Origin: Paracoccaceae bacterium
Lineage (GTDB): Bacteria > Pseudomonadota > Alphaproteobacteria > Rhodobacterales > Rhodobacteraceae
DNA length: 9,592 nucleotides
Assembly: GCA_007119835.1 (NCBI GenBank)
Contig: SKOX01000395.1
Span: forward strand, 1 to 9,592
Direction of reading: 5' to 3'
The notes below the pieces were generated by a model that was given only the letters and a program-made list of their open reading frames with translations, was not told the DNA's origin and did not search any database. Below are positions 1 through 7,120 of this stretch, piece after piece. Made by a program: the position numbers and the translations under genes. Every line of letters begins with the position of its first letter. Position 1 is the first letter of the stretch.

Positions 1-716
1 CCATCGACTTCCACGCAAAGCACGCACAGGCCGTTCTCCATGAAGCGCAGCTGCTCGAGCCCCTCGGCGGCCTCGAGCCGTCCCTCGGGCAAGCCAACGT
101 AGCGCAGCAGCGCCTCGCGCCGATAGGCGTAAACGCCAACGTGGTGAAAGACCGGGATCGCCCCGCCTTCCGCAGTCTGCCCCCCGGTGAACGGGATGAC
201 CTCCTTGGAGAAGTAGAGGGCACGCCCGGCGCGATCGAACACGGCCGTCGTGCCCCCGACGCGTCCGTGGCGGCGGTCCTCGAGAAAGCCCGCCAGCGCG
301 TCCGCGTCGCAGCGCAGCACCGGCGTCGCCATCGCCGCACCGGGATCGGCGGCGCAGGCGGCGACGATGGCCTCGACGAACCAGGGCGGCGTGAGCGGCG
401 CGTCGCCCTGGAGGTTGACGACGATCTCGTGATCGGCGCCGAGCGCCTCGACCGCCGCGGCGCAGCGCTCGGTGCCGTTGCGGCAGGTCTCCGGCGTCAT
501 CACCACCTCGGCGCCGAAGCCCCGCGCGGCGTCGGCGATGCGGTCGTCGTCGGTCGCAACCACAACCCGGTCGATGCCCTGCACCGCGCGGGCCGCCTCA
601 TAGCTGCGCTCGATCAGCGTCCGCGCGTCGCCGCCCGCGCCGCGCAGCGCGACGAGCGGCTTGCCGGGGTAGCGGGTCGAGGCGTAGCGGGCCGGGATGA
701 CGAGAAGCACGCCCAT
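1..716 (-). CDS. kdsB: KdsB-like 3-deoxy-manno-octulosonate cytidylyltransferase, 3' end beyond the window
   Basis: The family transfers CMP from CTP to a sugar acid such as Kdo, activating it for lipopolysaccharide synthesis in the cytoplasm. 238 residues are visible from an ATG at 716; the family usually has about 250-265, so only a short C-terminal piece is missing. The nucleotide-binding N-terminus IPARYASTRYPGKPL is at residues 7-21, VVATDDDR at 52-59, NLQGDAPL at 101-108 with D105 the likely magnesium ligand, ALYFSKEVIP at 166-175, HHVGVYAYR at 191-199 and LEQLRFMENG at 220-229. Several signature sites differ from classical KdsB: CRNGTER at 78-84 replaces the usual H-x-SGT-x-R, A106 follows QGD where E is usual, and K171 replaces R. 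The start lies 5 nt after the cysQ stop with no good Shine-Dalgarno, so translation is probably coupled to cysQ. The cytidylyltransferase fold is certain; Kdo as substrate is inferred, and another acidic sugar is possible. Confidence 0.9.
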   Translation of the reverse strand, partial: MGVLLVIPARYASTRYPGKPLVALRGAGGDARTLIERSYEAARAVQGIDRVVVATDDDRIADAARGFGAEVVMTPETCRNGTERCAAAVEALGADHEIVVNLQGDAPLTPPWFVEAIVAACAADPGAAMATPVLRCDADALAGFLEDRRHGRVGGTTAVFDRAGRALYFSKEVIPFTGGQTAEGGAIPVFHHVGVYAYRREALLRYVGLPEGRLEAAEGLEQLRFMENGLCVLCVEVD

Positions 717-721
717 GGCTT

Positions 722-1522
722 TCAGCCGGCTGGCAGGAGCGGAACGCCGGGCGCGTGGACGATGAAGGACGGATTATCCCAGCCGGGCTTGCCGTAGCGA
801 AGCGGCGTCAGGTCGTCGGCGCGCACCACCGCGCCGCCCGCCGCGGTCACGATCGCGTGGCCTGCGGCGGTGTCCCATTCCATGGTCCGGCCGAGCCTCG
901 GGTAGAGATGCGCCTCGCCGGCAGCGACGAGGCAGAACTTGAGCGACGAGCCCGCCGCCGCGAAGTCCTTCACCCGGTAGCGCGCGATGTAGGCGTCGGT
1001 CTGGGGCGTCCGGTGCGACTTCGACGCGACGACCACGAGGCCCTCGGCGTCGGGCTCGGCCACATGCAGCCGGCGGAGGGGCCCCGGCGCGTCCATGTCG
1101 CGCGGCGCGTCTTCCTCGACCGCGCCGCCCTCGGCATCGGTGTAGAACAGCCGGTCGCGGGCCGGCGCGAAGACGACGCCGCGCACGGGAACGCCGTTCA
1201 CCACCAGGGCGATGTTGACGGTAAACTCGCCGGCGCGACGGACGAACTCCTTGGTGCCGTCGAGCGGGTCCACGAGGAAGAAGGCATCGGCCTCGATCCC
1301 GTGGCTCGCCGCATCTTCCTCGGTGACGGCGGGAATGCCCGGAAAAGCGCGCGCCAGCCCCTCGCGGATCAGCGCGTCGGCTCGCTCGTCGGCCTCGGTG
1401 ACGGGGGAGGCGTCTTCCTTGCTGCGCACCGTCAGCTCTGCGCCCCGGTGCACATCCATAATGGCCGCGCCCGCTTCGAGCGCGAGGCTGCGGGCGACGG
1501 CAACGATGGCTCCATAATCCAT
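722..1522 (-). CDS. cysQ: 3'(2'),5'-bisphosphate nucleotidase CysQ
   Basis: A 266-residue enzyme of the inositol monophosphatase superfamily. CysQ removes the 3'-phosphate of PAP (3'-phosphoadenosine 5'-phosphate) to give AMP, clearing the toxic by-product of sulfate assimilation and sulfotransferases. The metal site is complete: SPVTEADERAD at residues 39-49, TEED at 67-70 (E69 ligand), DPLDGTKEF at 85-93 (D85 and D88) and EWDTAAGHA at 215-223 (D217). The SKSH stretch at 167-170 and GSSLKFC at 191-197 are typical of CysQ rather than of inositol monophosphatases. The length matches the family. The ATG at 1520-1522 is preceded on the minus strand by AGGGA with a 6-nt spacer. It is the first gene of a two-gene unit with the KdsB-like gene and is divergent from the thioesterase gene. 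An inositol monophosphatase role is less likely. Confidence 0.95.
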   Translation of the reverse strand: MDYGAIVAVARSLALEAGAAIMDVHRGAELTVRSKEDASPVTEADERADALIREGLARAFPGIPAVTEEDAASHGIEADAFFLVDPLDGTKEFVRRAGEFTVNIALVVNGVPVRGVVFAPARDRLFYTDAEGGAVEEDAPRDMDAPGPLRRLHVAEPDAEGLVVVASKSHRTPQTDAYIARYRVKDFAAAGSSLKFCLVAAGEAHLYPRLGRTMEWDTAAGHAIVTAAGGAVVRADDLTPLRYGKPGWDNPSFIVHAPGVPLLPAG

Positions 1523-1626
1523 GGGCAGTCCCTATGCCCGATCCCGCGAGAGCTGTAAACTGAGCGAGATTAGCTGCTCGGGCGGCGGAGACGGGGTCCA
1601 GGATGGGCGCGCGAGACGGGAACACG
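1523..1626. other. divergent intergenic region between cysQ and the thioesterase gene
   Basis: About 100 nt that must carry promoters for both the leftward cysQ-kdsB unit and the rightward thioesterase unit. It is visibly richer in A and T than its surroundings around 1551-1572. TAAACT at 1556-1561 is a possible plus-strand -10 but has no convincing -35. On the minus strand a TTTACA-like -35 would pair only with a poor -10. I assign no promoter. Confidence 0.5.
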
Positions 1627-2004
1627 ATGACCGATCCGGAGCCAGGCGGGCGCCTCACCCTCCAGACGATCGCGATGCCTGCCGACACCAACGCGAACGG
1701 CGACATCTTCGGCGGCTGGCTGATGGCGCAGATGGATCTCGGCTGCTCGGTGCTCGCCCGGGCGCGGGCGCAGGGGCGTGTGGCCACCGTGGCGGTCGAG
1801 GCGATGACCTTCCACAAGCCGGTGCGCGTCGGCGACGTCGTCTCGATCCACGCGTCGCTCGAGCGGGAGGGGCGCACGTCCATGACCATCGCCGCGGAGG
1901 CCTGGGTGACCCGCCAGCCCGAGGGCCGCCGCCTCCGCGTGACCGAGGGCCGCTTCGTCTTCGTCGCCGTCGACGCGGACGGCGACAAGCGGCCGCTGCC
2001 ATGA
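1627..2004 (+). CDS. YciA-type hotdog-fold acyl-CoA thioesterase
   Basis: A small cytoplasmic enzyme that hydrolyses acyl-CoA to free acid and CoA. The hotdog signature reads LQTIAMPADTNANGDIFGGW just after the N-terminus, followed by LMAQMD. It contains the N-x-x-GDIFGG motif and the acidic helix residue used in catalysis by YciA, and is nearly identical to E. coli YciA over this stretch. TVAVEAMTFHKPVRVGDVVS, then TEGRFVFVAVD, complete the fold. From this start it has 125 residues, close to YciA's roughly 130. An in-frame ATG at 1603 would add eight residues; I prefer 1627 because GGGA lies 5 nt upstream and its N-terminal length before the motif matches E. coli. The stop is 24 nt before the next gene, so the two are probably co-transcribed. 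Family assignment is secure; acyl-chain preference cannot be read. Confidence 0.92.
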   Translation: MTDPEPGGRLTLQTIAMPADTNANGDIFGGWLMAQMDLGCSVLARARAQGRVATVAVEAMTFHKPVRVGDVVSIHASLEREGRTSMTIAAEAWVTRQPEGRRLRVTEGRFVFVAVDADGDKRPLP

Positions 2005-2014
2005 GGCTGCCATG

Positions 2015-2022
2015 AGAAGGAG
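2015..2022 (+). promoter_or_regulatory. Shine-Dalgarno of the SH3-domain gene
   Basis: AGAAGGAG with a 6-nt spacer to the ATG at 2029. It is the best ribosome binding site in the window, which suggests the SH3 gene is translated independently of the upstream thioesterase. Confidence 0.8.
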
Positions 2023-2028
2023 ACCTGC

Positions 2029-2673
2029 ATGAAAGATCGGAGGCCTGGTGCGGCGGCGCTCGTGGTCGTGCTCGCGCTGATTGCGGCGCCGGCTTGGGCG
2101 ACGCGGGAATACATCCTTCCGACGCTTTTCGACGTCGACGGCGTGGCGGCGGACGACGTGTTGAACGTGCGGGCGGGGCCGGGCACCGGGCATCCCGTCA
2201 TCGGGACGCTCGCACCCGATGCCGAGCGGATCGAGGTGGTCGCGCACGACCCGACCGGGCGCTGGGGGCAGATCAACATCGAGGAACGCGCGGGCTGGGT
2301 CGCGATGCGCTATCTCGCCTATCGCACCGATGTCTGGGAGCCGGGCGAACTGCCCGCCAGCCTGCAATGCTTCGGCACCGAGCCCTTCTGGTCGCTCAGG
2401 CCGGACGAGGGCGACCTCGTCCTGGAGGCGATGGGAGAGGAAGCGGAGCGGGCCTCGATCGCGGCGGTGCTGGACACCGGCATCTTCCGCGACCCGCGCC
2501 GGGCGGTGGTCGCCGAGGCCGAGGCCGAGGGCTTCAGGCTGACCGCGACCATGGAGACGACCGCCTGCTCCGACCAGATGTCCGACCGCGCCTACGGGCT
2601 CTCGGTGATGGTGGTGCGGGAGGCGGATGGCGAGGCGGGGCTGCTCACCGGCTGCTGCCGCCTCGAGCCGTGA
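2029..2673 (+). CDS. secreted SH3-domain protein with a C-terminal cysteine-containing domain, function unknown
   Basis: 214 residues. The N-terminus MKDRR, a hydrophobic stretch at 8-22 and AWA at 22-24 form a classic Sec signal peptide, probably cut after A24, so the mature protein is periplasmic. Residues about 43-97 are a bacterial SH3 (SH3b) domain: VLNVRAGPGTGHPVIGTL, then RWGQI and GWVAMRYLA. Such domains often bind peptidoglycan or proteins. Residues about 111-214 form a second domain starting LQCFGTEPFWSL, with C114, TACSDQMSDRAYG around C180, and an ending with adjacent C209-C210. It resembles small beta-barrel envelope domains of the COG3650/HslJ-like kind found in alphaproteobacteria; that link is from memory and tentative. 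A strong AGAAGGAG at 2015-2022 with a 6-nt spacer fixes the start. It follows the thioesterase by 24 nt and converges with alkB. Protein class is well supported; the biochemical role is unknown. Confidence 0.88.
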   Translation: MKDRRPGAAALVVVLALIAAPAWATREYILPTLFDVDGVAADDVLNVRAGPGTGHPVIGTLAPDAERIEVVAHDPTGRWGQINIEERAGWVAMRYLAYRTDVWEPGELPASLQCFGTEPFWSLRPDEGDLVLEAMGEEAERASIAAVLDTGIFRDPRRAVVAEAEAEGFRLTATMETTACSDQMSDRAYGLSVMVVREADGEAGLLTGCCRLEP

Positions 2674-2679
2674 CGCGGC

Positions 2680-3276
2680 TCAGTCGACGACGCGCAGGGT
2701 GAGGTTGATGCGGCCGCCCTCCGGCAGGAGCGGCGAGCGGCCGAAGCGGATGCGGTCGACGCCGTGGTAGGCGAGGCGCGCCTCGCCCCCCATCACCACC
2801 ACGTCACCCGATTCGAGCTGGACGGACGTGGTGGGGTCGGCGCGCTCGCGGCCGCCGATGCGGAAGGTGGCGGGATCGCCGAGCGAGATCGACAGCACCG
2901 GCCAGGAGAAGTCGGCCTCGTCGGCATCCCGGTGGAGGCCCATCCGCGCGCCCTCCCCGTAGAAGTTCACGAGGCAGCAGTCGGGCAGCCGCTCGGCCGA
3001 GACGAGCGCGCGCCATTCGTCGAGCACGGGATCGGGGATCGGGGGCCAGGGCAGGCCGGCGGGATGACGGTCGATGTAGCGATAGCCGCGGCGGTCGGAG
3101 AACCAGCCGTAGCGGCCCGCGGAGGTCATCCGCACGCGCATCGGCTTGCCCCAGGGCGTGAGCGGCGAGAAGAACGGCGCGGCGGCGGCGACATCGCGCA
3201 GCGCGCCGACGATTTCCTCCTGCCGCGCCCGGGGAACGCGGCCCTTGTGGATGACGAAGCCGCCAAGCCGCAGCAT
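2680..3276 (-). CDS. alkB: AlkB-family alpha-ketoglutarate-dependent dioxygenase (DNA alkylation repair)
   Basis: A non-haem Fe(II)/2-oxoglutarate dioxygenase of the AlkB type, which oxidatively removes methyl groups (1-methyladenine, 3-methylcytosine) from DNA or RNA. All key residues are present in 198 residues (E. coli AlkB has 216): H115-x-D117 in GLHRDADEADFSWPV and H171 in ARLAYHGVDR form the iron triad, and RINLTLR at 189-195 gives R189 and R195 for 2-oxoglutarate and base-pocket binding. NFYGEGARMGLH at 103-115 is the usual strand before the HxD motif. The start at 3276 has AAGGGA 8 nt upstream on the minus strand. Its stop lies 6 nt from the stop of the converging SH3 gene, and its 5' end is divergent from dnaK across 200 nt. 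No Ada box or adaptation-regulon partner is visible, so induction by alkylation is unproven. Confidence 0.93.
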   Translation of the reverse strand: MLRLGGFVIHKGRVPRARQEEIVGALRDVAAAAPFFSPLTPWGKPMRVRMTSAGRYGWFSDRRGYRYIDRHPAGLPWPPIPDPVLDEWRALVSAERLPDCCLVNFYGEGARMGLHRDADEADFSWPVLSISLGDPATFRIGGRERADPTTSVQLESGDVVVMGGEARLAYHGVDRIRFGRSPLLPEGGRINLTLRVVD

Positions 3277-3322
3277 GCGCGATTCCCTTCTTCCGCATCG
3301 GTTCCCGGCGTTGGTGCGGAAA

Positions 3323-3353
3323 CTTGCAGCACGAAAATGCGCCTCCTATATAG
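3323..3353 (+). promoter_or_regulatory. RpoH (sigma-32)-like heat-shock promoter of dnaK-dnaJ
   Basis: A -35 CTTGCA at 3323-3328 and a -10 region CCTATATAG at 3345-3353, with 16 nt between the hexamer and the CCTATAT block (17 to CTATAT). The alphaproteobacterial RpoH consensus is CTTGAA, a 16-18 nt spacer, then CYTATNT. Only one base of the -35 differs and the -10 matches well. The predicted transcript start is near 3359-3361, giving a leader of about 117 nt. The element could also be read by the housekeeping sigma factor. Confidence 0.65.
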
Positions 3354-3372
3354 CCCTCGAACCTCGGAGCTG

Positions 3373-3476
3373 CACGAAGCCGTGAGGCTCGCGAGCCAGA
3401 TCGTATTCAGGGATACGGGGCGGGGGGCCGCTTTCGGACCCGGCCCGGCACATCGCCTAAGAAAGGGAAGCCTTCT
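3373..3476 (+). promoter_or_regulatory. stem-rich dnaK 5' leader, possible regulatory RNA structure
   Basis: Five short inverted repeats follow one another in the predicted leader. CACG/CGTG pairs at 3373-3376 and 3381-3384. The perfect palindrome GGCTCGCGAGCC is at 3386-3397. CGTAT/ATACG pairs at 3402-3406 and 3413-3417. GGGCCG/CGGCCC pairs at 3425-3430 and 3441-3446. The last, AGAAAGG with CCTTCT at 3460-3466 and 3471-3476 and one bulged A, ends at the ATG and buries part of the Shine-Dalgarno AAGGGA. Stems are visible in the sequence; regulation by them is inferred. GC-rich DNA makes short stems common, so this needs folding statistics. Confidence 0.4.
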
Positions 3477-5396
<1,920 letters not shown>

Positions 5397-5411
5397 GTCG
5401 ACGAACGAGGA

Positions 5412-5444
5412 GGACGGCCCGGCCGCATGCGGTCTGGGCCGTCC
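5412..5444 (+). other. strong intergenic hairpin between dnaK and dnaJ
   Basis: A perfect 9-bp stem, GGACGGCCC (5412-5420) with GGGCCGTCC (5436-5444), encloses a second small stem from the palindrome CCGCATGCGG at 5423-5432. No T-run follows, so it is not a classical intrinsic terminator. In an operon it could act as a partial terminator or as an RNA-processing and 3'-protecting element, lowering dnaJ output relative to dnaK. That role is inference. Confidence 0.6.
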
Positions 5445-5469
5445 ACGCATGTGATGGGACCGGCCGCTG

Positions 5470-6609
5470 ATGGCGAAACGTGACTACTACGATGTCCTTG
5501 GCGTCACCCGCGGCGCATCGGACGACGAGATCAAGCGGGCCTATCGCCAGAAGGCGAAGGCGCTGCATCCCGATCGGAACAAGGACAACCCGGCGTCCGA
5601 GGCGCAGTTCAAGGAGGTCAGCGAGGCCTACGACGCGCTGAAGGACCCGCAGAAGAAGGCGGCCTACGATCGCTTCGGGCATGCCGCCTTCGAGAACGGC
5701 GGCGGCGGCTTCCACCGCGGCGGCGGGAATCCCCACGACTTCGCCAGCGCGTTCTCTGACGTGTTCGACGATCTCTTCGGCGACTTCATGGGGCAGCGGA
5801 GCCGCGCCGGGCAGCGGGCGAGCCGCGGCTCGGACCTGCGCTACAACCTGCGGCTCAGCCTCGAGGAGGCCTATCGCGGGCGGCAGGCGACGATCACCGT
5901 GCCCTCGTCGGTGGCGTGCGATGTTTGCAACGGCACGGGCGCGGAGGGCGGCGCGGAGCCGATCGCCTGCCCGACCTGCGCCGGCATGGGCAAGGTGCGC
6001 GCGCAGCAGGGCTTCTTCACGGTGGAGCGGACTTGCCCGACCTGCTCGGGACGCGGGCAGATCATCAAGAACCCCTGTACGAGCTGCGCCGGCGCCGGGC
6101 GTGTCCGGAAGGACCGCACGCTGAGCGTGAACATCCCGGCGGGTGTCGAGACCGGAACGCGCATCCGGCTTGCCGGCGAAGGCGAGGCCGGCTTGCGCGG
6201 CGGTCCCTCGGGAGATCTCTACATCTTCATTGAGGTCGAGCAGCACCCGATCTTCGAGCGCGACGGCCAGAACCTCTACTGCCGCATCCCGGTCTCGATC
6301 ACGACGGCGGCGCTGGGCGGCGAGATCGAGGCGCCGACGCTCGACGGCGGGCGGACGCGGGTGAAGGTGCCAGCCGGCGTGCAGTCGGGCAAGCAGCTTC
6401 GGCTCCGCAGCAAGGGGATGCCCGCGCTTCGCGGAACCGGGGCGGGTGACCTCTACATCGAGCTTGCCGTCGAGACGCCGGTGAACCTGTCGCAGCGCCA
6501 GAAGGAGCTCCTCCGCGAGTTCGAGGGCGAGGCGCGGGACAATCATCCCGAGGGGCAGGATTTCTTTTCCCGGGTGAAGAGCTTCTGGGAAGGTGTGAAG
6601 GGAGCCTGA
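5470..6609 (+). CDS. dnaJ: molecular chaperone DnaJ (Hsp40, type I)
   Basis: A co-chaperone that delivers substrates to DnaK and stimulates its ATPase. 379 residues, usual for type I. The J domain occupies residues 1-70 with HPD at 33-35. A Gly/Phe-rich region ([10 protein letters not shown] onward) follows to about 108. The zinc domain has all four repeats: CDVCNGTG from 150, CPTCAGMG from 167, CPTCSGRG from 189 and CTSCAGAG from 203. The C-terminal substrate-binding domains then run to SFWEGVKGA. The ATG at 5470 gives the standard [12 protein letters not shown] start but has only a weak GGGAC about 9 nt upstream. Together with the hairpin before it, this suggests lower output than dnaK. It is in the same operon as dnaK, and its 3' end overlaps by 67 nt the reading frame of the minus-strand hydroxylase remnant. 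Confidence 0.98.
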   Translation: MAKRDYYDVLGVTRGASDDEIKRAYRQKAKALHPDRNKDNPASEAQFKEVSEAYDALKDPQKKAAYDRFGHAAFENGGGGFHRGGGNPHDFASAFSDVFDDLFGDFMGQRSRAGQRASRGSDLRYNLRLSLEEAYRGRQATITVPSSVACDVCNGTGAEGGAEPIACPTCAGMGKVRAQQGFFTVERTCPTCSGRGQIIKNPCTSCAGAGRVRKDRTLSVNIPAGVETGTRIRLAGEGEAGLRGGPSGDLYIFIEVEQHPIFERDGQNLYCRIPVSITTAALGGEIEAPTLDGGRTRVKVPAGVQSGKQLRLRSKGMPALRGTGAGDLYIELAVETPVNLSQRQKELLREFEGEARDNHPEGQDFFSRVKSFWEGVKGA

Positions 6610-7055
6610 CGGTTCGACCCTCCGGGCCCTGCTCGGAGGAGCGTCGGCGCGGCATCCTCGCTCCGGGGACGCCTCCCGGCCGAGATAGCCGCCAGGCGCC
6701 GGTCGTGCTCTTCGACGTAGGGATAGTCCCGCACCAGGTCGCCGGCATATCCGAGATTGTAGGCCGCCTGTGACCGGCCTCCGCCTTGGGCGACGGGTTC
6801 GGCGAGCCAGTCGACGAAGTCGGTGACGATCCCGAAGTTGCGCTCGTCGGCGACGTGGTGGTGCATCATGTGATGGCGCCGCATCCGCGCGAGATAGCGC
6901 CAGCGCAGGGGCATCCGTGCGTGCGCCAGCGTGTGGAGATACTCGTAGAGGGTGCCGGCGGCGAAGGCGGCCGCAGCGGCGGCCGCGACCTTCAGGCTAG
7001 CAAAGGGGAGCCGCCGGCGGCAGTCGCGCCGTCGCGGCCGTTGGACGTGCGCCAC
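6543..7055 (-). pseudogene. fatty acid/sterol hydroxylase-family remnant lacking its N-terminal half
   Basis: The 170-residue frame carries the C-terminal half of the membrane di-iron fatty acid hydroxylase/sterol desaturase superfamily. It shows a membrane helix at about 19-40, H41-x-x-x-H45 in YEYLHTLAH, RMRRHHMMHHH with H61, H62 and H65-H67, the NFG at 73-75 that usually follows the last histidine box, and the family's tail motif YNLGY at 99-103 with YPYVEE at 111-116. Full members have about 110-130 more N-terminal residues, including the first membrane helices and further histidine clusters. Here the frame is closed by a TAG 33 nt before the GTG at 7055, and mutS begins 66 nt beyond that GTG, so the missing half cannot fit. 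After about residue 130 the tail is unlike the family and runs into dnaJ, suggesting that the native stop is lost too. It probably does not make an active enzyme. The alternative is a genuinely short relative. Confidence 0.65.
6619..6639 (+). terminator. candidate hairpin downstream of dnaJ
   Basis: CCTCCG (6619-6624) pairs with CGGAGG (6634-6639) across a 9-nt loop, starting 10 nt after the dnaJ stop. A second overlapping pair, GGAGCG at 6638-6643 with CGCTCC at 6659-6664, could form alternatively. No T-tract follows, so it may be a weak terminator or an RNA-stability element. Confidence 0.3.
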
Positions 7056-7120
7056 CGCCGGACGGCTTGGCAGCCGCGGGGCGAGGGCCTACACCGCCAC
7101 GGCGACGCATGGGAGGGCCG
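7056..7120. other. short spacer upstream of mutS
   Basis: About 65 nt between the hydroxylase remnant and mutS. I see no recognisable promoter or hairpin of note. The mutS promoter is probably here or inside the remnant. Confidence 0.4.
7111..7116 (+). promoter_or_regulatory. Shine-Dalgarno deciding the mutS GTG start
   Basis: GGGAGG lies 4 nt before the GTG at 7121 and overlaps the G of an in-frame ATG at 7109. The ATG has no purine-rich site upstream, so the GTG is the better start even though the spacer is short. Confidence 0.55.

Larger units (their letters stand above)
3277..3476. other. alkB-dnaK divergent intergenic region
   Basis: 200 nt holding the promoter of the dnaK operon, a long stem-rich dnaK leader and presumably the alkB promoter. 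CTATATAG at 3346-3353 is itself palindromic, so a -10 reading is possible on both strands. No matching minus-strand -35 was found, so no alkB promoter is assigned. No CIRCE element (TTAGCACTC-N9-GAGTGCTAA) is present, which argues against HrcA control here. Confidence 0.7.

Noticed and set aside
774..2279. A 501-codon minus-strand frame spanning cysQ and the thioesterase and SH3 genes
   Set aside because: It runs in another frame through three genes with confident families. Its second half is an Arg-rich out-of-frame reading of cysQ.
6967..6986. Two GCGGCCGC palindromes 12 nt apart
   Set aside because: They are the alanine run of the hydroxylase remnant's membrane helix. GC-rich alanine codons explain the repeat.
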